Positions 1 to 8,535 of a stretch of DNA of 64,000 nt are shown one piece after another (position 1 is the stretch's first letter; every line of letters begins with the position of its first letter). This DNA is from Acidithiobacillus marinus (GTDB taxonomy: Bacteria; Pseudomonadota; Gammaproteobacteria; Acidithiobacillales; Acidithiobacillaceae). The position numbers and the translations under genes were made by a program. The notes under the pieces are model-generated. The model searched no databases. It was given only the letters and a program-made list of their open reading frames with translations, and was not told the DNA's origin. The stretch spans positions 85,095-149,094 of the forward strand of contig NZ_MXAV01000036.1 of the NCBI RefSeq assembly GCF_002847505.1, in the 5' to 3' direction.

Positions 1-225
1 CTGTCCGGCAGCAATAGCGGCCCGGACCAGTTCTTTTTGCACGCTGCCCCCCGGGATGCTGCGCAGGTGCTCAAGGCTTGGAACCTCCAGTAAGGACTTA
101 GCGGCGGCGTTGCAGAATTCAATTTTTCCCTGAATATCTGTCAACAAAATCCCTGCATCCATGGAGTCCAGTAATTCGGGCAAGACTTCACAGAGGGTTT
201 CCAGTTCGGTGCTCAGCGATGCCAT
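1..225 (-). CDS. PAS-domain sensor/regulator, N-terminal fragment cut by window edge
   Basis: The reading frame is open from an ATG at 225 to the window edge, giving 75 residues. The start follows a good ribosome site (AGGAGA, 6 bases upstream). Residues about 15-50 read LLDSMDAGILLTDIQGKIEF followed by CNAAAKSLL, the typical opening of a PAS sensory fold. It is the last visible gene of the minus-strand cluster with a sigma-54 promoter. A PAS histidine kinase or a sigma-54 activator with a PAS sensor is therefore likely, but the output domain is outside the window. The PAS call is fairly sure; the protein class is inference. Confidence 0.6.
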   Translation of the reverse strand, partial: MASLSTELETLCEVLPELLDSMDAGILLTDIQGKIEFCNAAAKSLLEVPSLEHLRSIPGGSVQKELVRAAIAAGQ

Positions 226-259
226 TGTTTTCTCCTGGGCTAGCACCGCGCTCTCGGGG

Positions 260-760
260 TTACTGGTTGCCATAGGCATTCCCCTGGTACGGATAGCCAC
301 TTTGATATTGCGGATTATATCCTGGTGCTACCCCATCATAGGCTTCCTGGCGGGGAGGGGGTAGGGGAGCCCGGGGTCCGTAAGTAGGGTCATTATGATT
401 GAAGGGCAACATGCCACTGAGAAAGGAAAAAGGTGGAGTGATGTTGCGGTTCAGGCTCCAGAACTCAGCCTGCATCTGCCCGGTGGCCCGCGCCATATAG
501 TTGGTGGAATGAGTCATTTGCGTCATGTTTCGGGACATGCTGTCCATGTTGCGCTGAATATTGGGACTCATTTTCTGGAACTGCACGGTCATCTCATGCA
601 GATCATGGGACATTTCCACGGCCAGATAAAACTCATAGGCCGCCAGCACCAGAAAGGCGACCAGGGCTGCATAAACAATCAGTCTGAGCTGGCGGTCCGA
701 AAGGCCGGCAATATGATGCTGAGGCTGCGAGGATGACTCCGTAGTCGATTGTTCCGCCAT
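260..760 (-). CDS. Single-pass membrane protein with coiled-coil and Pro/Tyr/Gly-rich tail
   Basis: This 166-residue protein has one membrane helix at about residues 27-47 (LIVYAALVAFLVLAAYEFYL). A Met/Asn/Gln-rich segment that should form a helix or coiled coil follows (about 50-100). The tail is rich in Pro, Tyr, Gly and Asn (about 118-166) and resembles the secreted low-complexity proteins upstream in the same cluster. The start has a CAGGAG ribosome site 9 bases upstream. I do not recognise a named family. The position between the TPR genes and the PAS gene, all on one strand, suggests a structural or scaffold part of the same envelope system. Confidence 0.7.
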   Translation of the reverse strand: MAEQSTTESSSQPQHHIAGLSDRQLRLIVYAALVAFLVLAAYEFYLAVEMSHDLHEMTVQFQKMSPNIQRNMDSMSRNMTQMTHSTNYMARATGQMQAEFWSLNRNITPPFSFLSGMLPFNHNDPTYGPRAPLPPPRQEAYDGVAPGYNPQYQSGYPYQGNAYGNQ

Positions 761-863
761 GTTGTTTGGACTCCTGATGAGAAAATGGGGTCTTAAATTA
801 CATCGTGCCCGGTTTATTCAGCGCTTTTCGCTGTAAACAGGGCATGCTTTACTACTGCTTGCT

Positions 864-1706
864 TCAAGCCGGAGGCATCCCGGTTTCCGCTTCCGGGGCG
901 TGAGAAAGCGCTTCCTGCACTTTTTGCGCTTCTGCCGGATCCAGCCGACCAAGAATAGGAATCAGCGCCGCGCCATCGGCATAGCGTCCTGCATGAATCA
1001 GCTGCATGGCCGCCTGGCCATAGGCGTTACCGGCCTGATGATAGTGCCCGGTCATATACAGAACATTGCCCAGTTCTCCATAAGCGGCAGGAGAATCAGG
1101 GGCTTCCTGGATCAGGTGATGGTAGTCGGCGATGGCGCCGGTGTAGTCATGATGCCAGAAAGCACCGCGTGCCTGCATGAGTAGCTTGGTCTGATCGGGG
1201 GTCAGGGGCTTGTTGTTATGCGTGATGGCGGCAATGCTGGGAGCACTGGTGACATGCAGGACTTTCTGCGCGGGCTGGGTAGGCGCTGCGGCAGTTTTGC
1301 TGGGTTCATTGGCGGTTATGGCCCAAATGAACAAAATGACAATGATGATCAGCAAAATCAAAATGATCAGGGGGTATCCGACAAAACGGCTGATTCCCCC
1401 CTTCTTTTGGGCGGGTGGTGGTGGAGGGGGAGAATAACTACTGTAACTGGAACTGCTCGCGGCTGCGGCAGCGGCTGCAGCAGCCGCCGCCGCCGCCCTA
1501 GCTGCCGCATCGGCATCTGCAGTGGTGCTGGTGCTGGTGCTGGATTCAGCAGCCTGGTGGGACTGCTCGCTGCCGGTGTGTAACGATTCTGTATCCACAT
1601 GTGCTGCGGGAGTTTCGGTTTCTACGATGGTTTCGGTGCTGCCTTCGGCCGGACTGACAACGGCATTTTCGTCATGCAAATGCGGCTCTTCTCGAATGTC
1701 ACTCAT
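864..1706 (-). CDS. TPR-repeat membrane protein with poly-Ala and poly-Pro tracts
   Basis: This 280-residue protein has an acidic N-terminus, an alanine run (about 66-81), Ser/Tyr and poly-Pro stretches, and one membrane helix near 111-131 (GYPLIILILLIIIVILFIWA). A C-terminal domain of about 110 residues follows with TPR-like helices (ARGAFWHHDYTGAIADYHHL, AYGELGNVLYMTGHYHQAG). The start is set by AAGGAG 9 bases upstream. The C-terminal domain is clearly homologous to that of the next gene upstream (1727-2341), so the two are tandem paralogues. TPR domains usually hold protein complexes together. It probably faces the periplasm and could organise the RND pump or the secreted proteins; that role is inference. 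Confidence 0.75.
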   Translation of the reverse strand: MSDIREEPHLHDENAVVSPAEGSTETIVETETPAAHVDTESLHTGSEQSHQAAESSTSTSTTADADAAARAAAAAAAAAAAAASSSSYSSYSPPPPPPAQKKGGISRFVGYPLIILILLIIIVILFIWAITANEPSKTAAAPTQPAQKVLHVTSAPSIAAITHNNKPLTPDQTKLLMQARGAFWHHDYTGAIADYHHLIQEAPDSPAAYGELGNVLYMTGHYHQAGNAYGQAAMQLIHAGRYADGAALIPILGRLDPAEAQKVQEALSHAPEAETGMPPA

Positions 1707-1726
1707 GGTTCCATACTCCTTAAGGA

Positions 1727-2341
1727 TTAACGCGCCAGGGCCTGGCGGATGAGGGTGGCCTGATTCGGGTCCAGGGAACTGATCAGGGGTAATAGTGCAG
1801 CGGCAGAGGGATATTGATGTGCAGCGATCAAGCTCCTGGCAGCGCCGGTATAAGCCTTGCCAGCCGACAAAGGATGGCCTGTCTGATAGTAAATATTCCC
1901 CAATTCTCCATAAAGTTCAGGAACTTCAGGAAGTTGTGCGATGAGCGCATGGTAATCGGCGATAGCGGCTTTCACATTGTGGTTCCAAAACGCCTGGCGC
2001 GCGGCCATCAACAAGGCGTACTGAGACTGGGTGAGATTTTTGGGAAAACGGACTTTTGCAGGCGCTGCCACGGGGACTGGATGTGTGGCTATATCCGGTT
2101 TTGCCGGGACAGCTGCCGATGTCACCGGCACCGCTGGCGGATGTGTGGACTGCGTGGAAGGCGGCGTGCTTTCCTGGTTTTCCCACCATTGGTGCATCGC
2201 CAGCCATTTTTGCTCGGTGTACTGGCGCGTATTCTGCCAGTCATGGCGCCAGAGCTGGGGATACTGAATGGCAGCTATGACGATCAGAACCAGGACTACC
2301 AGAATAATAAACCCAATGATTTTACCCAATATTTGTTTCAT
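1727..2341 (-). CDS. TPR-repeat membrane-anchored protein, paralogue of neighbour
   Basis: This 204-residue protein begins with a membrane anchor at about residues 7-26 (IGFIILVVLVLIVIAAIQYP), followed by a Pro/Val-rich linker and a TPR-like domain (about 100-204: ARQAFWNHNVKAAIADYHAL, YGELGNIYYQTGHPLSAGKAY). It shares the order anchor, linker and TPR, and many identical residues, with the 864-1706 product, but lacks that protein's poly-Ala region. The gap to the next gene is only about 20 bases, so the two are probably cotranscribed. The exact function is unknown. Confidence 0.75.
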   Translation of the reverse strand: MKQILGKIIGFIILVVLVLIVIAAIQYPQLWRHDWQNTRQYTEQKWLAMHQWWENQESTPPSTQSTHPPAVPVTSAAVPAKPDIATHPVPVAAPAKVRFPKNLTQSQYALLMAARQAFWNHNVKAAIADYHALIAQLPEVPELYGELGNIYYQTGHPLSAGKAYTGAARSLIAAHQYPSAAALLPLISSLDPNQATLIRQALAR

Positions 2342-2441
2342 GGCTGGCCTCTTTTGGCACCTGTATGCAGCATTTATTTAGATGTTCAGGTCGAAAGAAA
2401 GTGGGCTGCGCACGCGCGCGCAGCCCATGGTCATTTCTGCA

Positions 2442-2963
2442 TCATGGATATCCATAACCGGGACGATAAGGTCCTGGAGGAGGTGCATACTGCTGCTGAT
2501 TGTCGGTATAGGGGGTTGCCTGGGGCGGCGCGTAATAGCCGTCAGGGTTTTCCTCAGGGTAATTGCCGTATGCAGGATAACTGGCTGTTGCGGGAGGATA
2601 AGCCTGCGGTGCTGGTGGGTAAGCATAACCGTTGTCGGGTTCACCACCATAGCCTCCACCGTAATAGCCACGGTAAGGCTGGCCGTAAGCGCCCCAATGG
2701 CCACTGTTGAACTGCATGGGACCTCCATGGGGACCATGAAAGCTCATGCTCCCCATATCCCAGGGACCGCTGTTTCCGGTAAAGGGGCCGCCATAACCGC
2801 TGAATGGTCCGCTATTTCCCCAGAAAGGATTGCTATAACTACTCCAGGGCATCTCATTCCAAGGTCCCCAACCCCAGGCATAGGCGGGTGAAGCCATCAT
2901 GAATCCGGCACATCCCAAGGCTGCTGCAAGACTGGCCGCTTTTGCGAAATATTTTATTTTCAT
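2442..2963 (-). CDS. Secreted Gly/Trp/Pro/Tyr-rich protein, sulfur-globule-protein-like
   Basis: The start at 2963 (MKIKYFAKAA) is chosen over an upstream in-frame ATG because AAGGAG lies just before it and a signal peptide begins there, with likely cleavage after SPAYA. The mature protein of about 150 residues is rich in Gly, Pro, Tyr, Trp and Asn, with motifs such as WGPWNEMPW, SGPFSGYGGPF and SGPWDMGS. It lines up with the 3040-3567 product over the first 90 residues, so the two are paralogues; the tail here is instead Tyr/Pro/Ala-rich. The composition resembles small sulfur globule proteins of sulfur oxidisers. This is a compositional resemblance, not proven homology. Confidence 0.75.
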   Translation of the reverse strand: MKIKYFAKAASLAAALGCAGFMMASPAYAWGWGPWNEMPWSSYSNPFWGNSGPFSGYGGPFTGNSGPWDMGSMSFHGPHGGPMQFNSGHWGAYGQPYRGYYGGGYGGEPDNGYAYPPAPQAYPPATASYPAYGNYPEENPDGYYAPPQATPYTDNQQQYAPPPGPYRPGYGYP

Positions 2964-3039
2964 CGTACAGACTCCTTTGCAAAACTGCGTCACTACCCAT
3001 TCAGTGGACGCCACTGAAACCATATCCCATTGAAATGAC

Positions 3040-3567
3040 TTACCAGGTACTCCAAGGGCTCATGGGACCCATCGGCGACATGGGATTCATGGAGGACATA
3101 GGACTCCAGGGCATGCCACCACCGCCCCAGGGCATACCGCCACCACCCCAGGGCATACCGCCACCACCCCAAGGCATGCCACCACCACTCCAGGGCATAC
3201 CGCCACCACCCCAGGGCATACCGCCACCGCCCCAGGGCATGCCGCCATAGCCTGACCAGGGGCGACCATATCCCCCGAAAGGGCTGCCATTGAAATTCAT
3301 GGGTCCCCAATGCGGAAAGGTCATATGAAAACTGCCCATACTCCAGGGACCGCTCCTACCCTGCCATGGGCCACCATAACCGGACCATGGTCCGGAATCG
3401 CCCTGCCACGGATTGGAATAGCCACTCCAGGGCATGGCGTTCTGCCAGCCTGACCAGGGCATTTCTCCGCCCCCCCAGGGCCCCCAGGCATAGGCCGCAA
3501 CGGGTACAGATAAGCTTCCAAGGGCGGCAGATAGAATGGCTGCCTTTAACCATTTTGCTGTTTGCAT
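3040..3567 (-). CDS. Secreted Gly/Trp-rich protein with GMPWGGG tandem repeats
   Basis: This 175-residue protein starts with a signal peptide (MQTAKWLKAAILSAALG, cleavage near AYA) preceded by AAGGAG. The first half carries WGPWGGGEMPWSG and three SGP-W/F blocks shared with the paralogue at 2442-2963. The second half holds about six heptads of GMPWGGG, then a Met/Ser/Pro tail (MSSMNPMSPMGPMSP). There is no cysteine in the mature part and no catalytic motif. It is likely a structural extracytoplasmic protein, possibly coating sulfur or forming a hydrophobic matrix; that is inference from composition and genome context. Confidence 0.75.
   Translation of the reverse strand: MQTAKWLKAAILSAALGSLSVPVAAYAWGPWGGGEMPWSGWQNAMPWSGYSNPWQGDSGPWSGYGGPWQGRSGPWSMGSFHMTFPHWGPMNFNGSPFGGYGRPWSGYGGMPWGGGGMPWGGGGMPWSGGGMPWGGGGMPWGGGGMPWGGGGMPWSPMSSMNPMSPMGPMSPWSTW
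3105..3250. repeat. 21-bp tandem repeat coding for GMPWGGG units
   Basis: Near-identical 21-base units (core ccaccaccccagggcat) repeat about six and a half times in frame inside the 3040-3567 gene. Such arrays can gain or lose units by slippage without breaking the frame. Confidence 0.85.
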
Positions 3568-3615
3568 TGCATTCTCCTTGCTTTTTCAGGAGGACCGTTG
3601 TCCCTGTCTGCCTGG

Positions 3616-4749
3616 TTATGGGTAGCCATAACTAGGTTGCGGACCATAAAACTGCGGTGGTCGGGCTTCGGGATGCGGTCCATAAGGTGAAGGTCCGTAT
3701 GCAGGCGCGCCAAAATCGGGCCTGGGGCCGTTTTGCCAGGGCCTGTTGGCGCCCGGATAGGGCGCAGGTGGCATGGGTCCATAGTTTGACTGGCCATACG
3801 CCGGGGGCGGTCCATCATGGGGTCCCTGCGGGTATTCCATGGGCGGGTATCCTCTGCCGTTCATGGTATTACCGTAAGCGCCATCATCGGGTCCCGGACC
3901 ATATTGGGGTGGCCGGGCGAAGGATGGCGGTGGTCCATAGGCGGGTTGGCCGTAAGCCGGCACATTTGGATGAGGCGCGGCATAAGCAGGCCTGGTAGCG
4001 TTCTGCCAGGGCCTGTTGGCGCCCGGGTAGGGCATGGGACCCATGGGCCCGAAGTCGGGTCTGCCATAGGATGGGAATGGTCCATGGTAGGGCCCCTGTG
4101 GATAACCTACAGGAGGAGGATAGCCTGCGCCTTTCATTGGCGTGCCGGGGGCTTCATACCCCGGTCCCGGACCATAATATTGGGGTGGCTGGGCGTAAGG
4201 ACCCGCTGCGTATGCCGGGGGACCATAAGCCGGACCGGCGGCGCTCTGTCCAGGCATGGCGGGACCGCCGTAAGGTGCAGGTCGCATGGATCCGTAATTT
4301 GCTTCGCCCTCACCTGGGGCTGCTGGATAGGCGGGCATGTATCCGCCTTGAGGAGCGCCCATGGAAGATGGCGCTGTGGCATCCATGCCCCCTTCATGGG
4401 ATCCGTTGGGATAAGGTCCGGGTGGAGGGGGTACCCAGTCTGCGACTTCGTTGAATGTTGCTGTGGGCATGGGTGTTTGCGGCCGGTGCCAGTTGTTGCT
4501 GGCTGCGGGTGGGTTGGGCATGTCATGCGGCGCGTAACCATGCCATTCGGCGTAGGTGGAATCAGCGGACCAGTCAGAGCTTGTATTACCGGCCATGCCA
4601 GGGTTGTTGGCATAGGGACTGGGGATAGAGTAGGGCGTATCTACCGCTGCCAAGGCCTGGGCCTGCATACCCACTGCTGTACACACTGCCACACCCAGCC
4701 AGAACAAATGTTTGCGGCTGCGCGGTGCGCGGGATTGAGGGCGCGTCAT
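3616..4749 (-). CDS. Secreted Pro/Gly/Tyr-rich low-complexity protein
   Basis: The start at 4749 (MTRPQSRAPRSRKHLFWLGV) is set by AGGAGG 9 bases upstream and gives a 377-residue protein with a signal peptide that probably ends near ALAA. The mature protein is almost all Pro, Gly, Tyr, Ala, Asn and Met, with repeated blocks such as YPGANRPWQN, GYPPPVGYPQGP and YGPGP. The block GANRPWQN occurs twice and marks an internal duplication. No enzyme domain is visible. The gene begins 4 bases after the RND pump stop, so the two are almost certainly translated together, pointing to a secreted partner or cargo of the pump system. Confidence 0.75.
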   Translation of the reverse strand: MTRPQSRAPRSRKHLFWLGVAVCTAVGMQAQALAAVDTPYSIPSPYANNPGMAGNTSSDWSADSTYAEWHGYAPHDMPNPPAASNNWHRPQTPMPTATFNEVADWVPPPPGPYPNGSHEGGMDATAPSSMGAPQGGYMPAYPAAPGEGEANYGSMRPAPYGGPAMPGQSAAGPAYGPPAYAAGPYAQPPQYYGPGPGYEAPGTPMKGAGYPPPVGYPQGPYHGPFPSYGRPDFGPMGPMPYPGANRPWQNATRPAYAAPHPNVPAYGQPAYGPPPSFARPPQYGPGPDDGAYGNTMNGRGYPPMEYPQGPHDGPPPAYGQSNYGPMPPAPYPGANRPWQNGPRPDFGAPAYGPSPYGPHPEARPPQFYGPQPSYGYP

Positions 4750-4753
4750 GGTA

Positions 4754-7700
4754 TTAATCCTCCTTTTTTGATGGGGAACTGGGTGACCGTAAATGAATGC
4801 CACGCCCTTTGTTTCGTGAGGCTGGTTGCGTTGCTTTTGCATCCGGTACCTGCGCGACATTGGGGGCTTGACGGCCGTCGTCGGACTGGCTGGCGCTTTC
4901 CGCCTGCGAGGCCGTCGGTTTGACAGGCTCTGGCGGACGACCAGTCGGGCCTGGATTCGGGTTGATGGGGCCAGAAGGGCTATGGGGATCGGGCCATTCA
5001 GGAGGGTTGTGGGTGGCTGGTCGTTGTAGTAACCAGGCCCAGAGTTGTCCCCATAAAGCCGCCAGGATTTTGCGAATGGCTAGGAAAAAAGCGCGAATAT
5101 CCTGTCCGATCATATCCAGGGTCATGCGCAGTGGACCCGCATCTTGCCGCTTTGTGTCCTGCGCCGGGGTGCTTGCTGGAATATCGCTGCGCGTCAGGCT
5201 TTCTCTGGGAGTCAGGGACACCTGGAGATGTTCCGGGGCAAAAGGAAAAAGTGCTGCGCCGGTACCATTGGGGGCGTCGCCCAGATCCATGCCCGCCGGA
5301 CAGAAGGCCGCACGCCCGCTCACGCAGCCCAGGGGAATAACCAGCAGGGTGAGAACGGTAGAAACCATGACCCCGAAGAGCAGGGAAATGCCCATGCCCC
5401 GAAAAATCGGCGAAGTGATGATTTCTGCAGAACCCAGCATTAATGCCAGCGCCGTAATGACAATGGGGCGGGTGCGGGTTGCACAGGCCTCAATCAGGGC
5501 GTCCATGACTGGCATGCCTTCGGCCACCCGTTGCTGGGAATAATCCACCAGCAGAATGGAGTTGCGCACGATGATGCCCGCGAGGGCGATGAAGCCGATC
5601 ATGGAGGTGGCCGTAAAGCTCGCGCCAAACAGCCAGTGGCCGGGCAAAATCCCGATCAGGGTGAGGGGGATAGGCACCATGATGATGGCGGGAATGACAA
5701 AATTACCGAATTCCCAGACCACCAGCATATAGATGAGGATGATGGCCACCGCAAAGGCAATCCCCATATCCCGGAAGGTCTTGTAAGTGACGGTCCAGGC
5801 ACCACCCCATTTGATGGTGGCATGGGTACCCGAGGGAATGCTGATCCAGTCGATCCCTAGGGGATGCCCATCGGGTGCGACATAACTGGTCAGGGCATTT
5901 TCGACTTCCAGCATGCCGTACAGCGGCGCATCCAGGCGCCCTTTGCAGCCGGCCGTCACATATTCCACCGGTTTGAGATCCTGCTGGTAAATGGGTTGTT
6001 CAGCGGGACGACGATCAAAATGGCCGAGGGTGTAAAGGGGAACGGCGCCGTAACTCACCGAGGGTACCGGCAATGCCGCTAAACTATAGACGTTACTGCG
6101 CAGGGCCAGAGGCGCCTGGAGCACGGCGGGTACGGCCAGATTCTGACCGTAAGGGGTGAAGTTACCCAGCTTGTAGCCGCCCAGCGTCATCGCCAGGGTG
6201 GCATTAAGAGCACTGGGGCGTACCCCCGCCATGCCCGCCTTGATGGCATTCAGATGAAAATGCCAGTAATCGTGTGGGGCTTCGAGGGTGTTATCCACCT
6301 CCGTCAGGTTCTCTGTCTGCTGGAATACCTGGGTGACATGCCGGGTGACCGCATCGCGGATGGCCGCCGAAGGTCCATAGACTTCGGCAACGACGGGGGC
6401 CAGCACTGGTGGCCCCGGCGGGCTCTGCACTACCTGGATATGCGCCTGATGTTGCATGGCGATGGACATGATCCGCTGCCGGGCGACGACCGCCAGTGCC
6501 GCACTGGAAGCACTGCGTTCGGCCTTGCTCAGCAACTGCACATGGATCATGGCCTGCCAGGGTTTATCGCGTAAATAGTAGTGACGGACCATGCCATTGA
6601 AATCATAAGGTTCTGGCGTGCCCACATAACTTTGTAAGGCCTGGACATCTTTCATTCCCTGCAAGCTTTGCACTACTTCGGCGGTGACATTGGCGGTCAC
6701 GGGCATGGCCGTACCGGCCGGCATGTTAATGACGACATTGAAGGCGCTGGAGTTGCCGTGGGGGAGCATGGTGAAAGGCACCCACTCGATCAGAAACAGG
6801 GCAAGGCTCGCAAAAAAGGCCACGACGATCCCACCCAGAAACAGGCGCCCGTAAAACTTGCGACGAATCAGCGGGATCAGGGTGTTCTGATAAAATTTGT
6901 GTAACCAGGCGGCCTGGCGATGTTCGCTGCGGTGCATCCGTTCCAGACTTTTCAGGCTGGGTTTGAAGCGCAGTATCAACCAGGGCGCCAGGGCAAAGGC
7001 GGTGAACAGGGAGAACAGCATGGCTACCGAACCGAGGACGGGGATGGGCGCCATGTAAGGTCCCATCATCCCCCCCACAAACCCCATGGGCAACAGCGCG
7101 GCAATCACGGTAAAGGTCGCCAGAATAGTGGGATTACCTACTTCGCGGACGGCATCAATGAGAGTTTCCGTGGAGGTGCTTCCCTCCTGTAACCAGCGCC
7201 TGTAAACGTTCTCGACGATGACGATGGAGTCATCCACCAGAATACCAATGGAGAAAATCAAGCCGAAGAGACTGACACGGTTGATGGTAATGCCCAATAA
7301 CCAGGCCGAAAACACCGTAATCAGCAAAATCAGGGGAATGGTGATGACCACGACAGCGGCGGCTCGCCAGCCCAGTGCCAGCAAGATCAGCAGGGTGACT
7401 GCTGCGGTGGCGACAAACAGCTTGAAAAGCAGGGAATCCACCTTGGCATTGGCTTTTTTGCCGTTATCGCGAGTGATGCTGACATGCACATTGCCGGGAA
7501 TGACCGTCCCTTCGAGGCTGTGCATTTTCTGAATCAGGGCATGGGCCACCGTAACGCCATTACTGCCGGCAATTTTGGCCAGGGCGATGGTGACCGCAGG
7601 AGCGCCATTTACTTCAGGCTGGTTTTTGCCGACTTTTTGATAGTAGGTCACCAGACTATGGGGATCACTGGGGCCGAGGCGCACCTGAGCCACCTGAAAC

Positions 7701-8530
7701 AAATACACAGGTTCCCCGTCATAAACACCCACCACCAGATTGCGCACTTCAGCCGGGGTGCGCAGAAACTGTCCGGTAACCACTCGCATCTGCATGTTCT
7801 GCACATCGGTCTGCCCGGTTTCGGTCTGAGCGTTGGATGCTTCTATGGTTTGCGCCACTTGCTGGGGCGTGATTCCATAAGCGGCCAGACGTTCAGGATG
7901 AATGTCGACGGTCAGGGCTTCCTGGGGACCATGCACAATGAAACTCTCACCGGTCTCAGGCACCTGTTTCAGATGCTGCAGGGCGGTCCGCGCGATTTCA
8001 TTCAGGGTGGCAGGCCCCACTGCTTTGGACCAGAGGGTGAAGGTCATGAAGGGTACACTGTTGATACCTTTGGCCCGCACCAAAGGATGGGTAGCTCCCG
8101 GGGGAATCCGGTTCATATTGGCGGCCAGTTTGTTATAGACCTCCACCAGCGATGGCCCCATCCGTTTGCCCACCTGAAAACGCACGGTGACCATGGACTC
8201 GCCCCGATTGGACACCGAATATACATGCCGCACCCCGGGCAGTTCACTCATCATGCGTTCCAGGGGGTCACTGACCATGCGCGATACTTCAGCAGGAGAA
8301 TGGCCGGGATAACCCACAAAAATATCAATCATGGGCACGGAAATTTGGGGATTGGAGGCTCTGGGGGTAGAAATCAGGCCGAGAATGCCCGCCGCGATCA
8401 GCACAATGAGCAGTAATGGGGCCAAAGGCGAGCTGACAAAAATCTTGGCAATGGAGCCTGCCACTCCCAAACTGCGGGTGTGCGTAGTTTGCGGCTGTTC
8501 CGGCTCGGGTGTCTGGCAACCGTTATGCAT
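4754..8530 (-). CDS. RND-family efflux/transport permease with long Pro-rich C-terminal tail
   Basis: This inner-membrane RND transporter of 1258 residues is longer than the usual 1000-1050. The N-terminal helix, porter domains and twelve-helix pattern are intact: TM4 carries the paired aspartates (GILVDDSIVIVEN) used in proton relay, and TM10 reads GIIVRNSILLVDY, with Arg in place of the AcrB lysine. From about residue 1075 a soluble tail of some 180 residues, rich in Pro, Ser, Asn and Gln, follows. It forms a unit with the membrane-fusion gene 5 bases upstream. No outer-membrane channel gene is in view. The substrate is unknown; the neighbours suggest sulfur-linked or hydrophobic compounds rather than drugs, by inference. 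Confidence 0.9.
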   Translation of the reverse strand: MHNGCQTPEPEQPQTTHTRSLGVAGSIAKIFVSSPLAPLLLIVLIAAGILGLISTPRASNPQISVPMIDIFVGYPGHSPAEVSRMVSDPLERMMSELPGVRHVYSVSNRGESMVTVRFQVGKRMGPSLVEVYNKLAANMNRIPPGATHPLVRAKGINSVPFMTFTLWSKAVGPATLNEIARTALQHLKQVPETGESFIVHGPQEALTVDIHPERLAAYGITPQQVAQTIEASNAQTETGQTDVQNMQMRVVTGQFLRTPAEVRNLVVGVYDGEPVYLFQVAQVRLGPSDPHSLVTYYQKVGKNQPEVNGAPAVTIALAKIAGSNGVTVAHALIQKMHSLEGTVIPGNVHVSITRDNGKKANAKVDSLLFKLFVATAAVTLLILLALGWRAAAVVVITIPLILLITVFSAWLLGITINRVSLFGLIFSIGILVDDSIVIVENVYRRWLQEGSTSTETLIDAVREVGNPTILATFTVIAALLPMGFVGGMMGPYMAPIPVLGSVAMLFSLFTAFALAPWLILRFKPSLKSLERMHRSEHRQAAWLHKFYQNTLIPLIRRKFYGRLFLGGIVVAFFASLALFLIEWVPFTMLPHGNSSAFNVVINMPAGTAMPVTANVTAEVVQSLQGMKDVQALQSYVGTPEPYDFNGMVRHYYLRDKPWQAMIHVQLLSKAERSASSAALAVVARQRIMSIAMQHQAHIQVVQSPPGPPVLAPVVAEVYGPSAAIRDAVTRHVTQVFQQTENLTEVDNTLEAPHDYWHFHLNAIKAGMAGVRPSALNATLAMTLGGYKLGNFTPYGQNLAVPAVLQAPLALRSNVYSLAALPVPSVSYGAVPLYTLGHFDRRPAEQPIYQQDLKPVEYVTAGCKGRLDAPLYGMLEVENALTSYVAPDGHPLGIDWISIPSGTHATIKWGGAWTVTYKTFRDMGIAFAVAIILIYMLVVWEFGNFVIPAIIMVPIPLTLIGILPGHWLFGASFTATSMIGFIALAGIIVRNSILLVDYSQQRVAEGMPVMDALIEACATRTRPIVITALALMLGSAEIITSPIFRGMGISLLFGVMVSTVLTLLVIPLGCVSGRAAFCPAGMDLGDAPNGTGAALFPFAPEHLQVSLTPRESLTRSDIPASTPAQDTKRQDAGPLRMTLDMIGQDIRAFFLAIRKILAALWGQLWAWLLQRPATHNPPEWPDPHSPSGPINPNPGPTGRPPEPVKPTASQAESASQSDDGRQAPNVAQVPDAKATQPASRNKGRGIHLRSPSSPSKKED

Positions 8531-8535
8531 GGCGC

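Noticed and set aside
3105..3250. 21-bp repeats considered as a CRISPR or protein-binding array
   Set aside because: Repeats are contiguous and in frame with GMPWGGG; no spacers.
3817..4923. Plus-strand frame of 368 codons opposite the Pro/Gly-rich gene
   Set aside because: It mirrors GC-rich low-complexity codons; the minus-strand gene has signal peptide, ribosome site and operon context.
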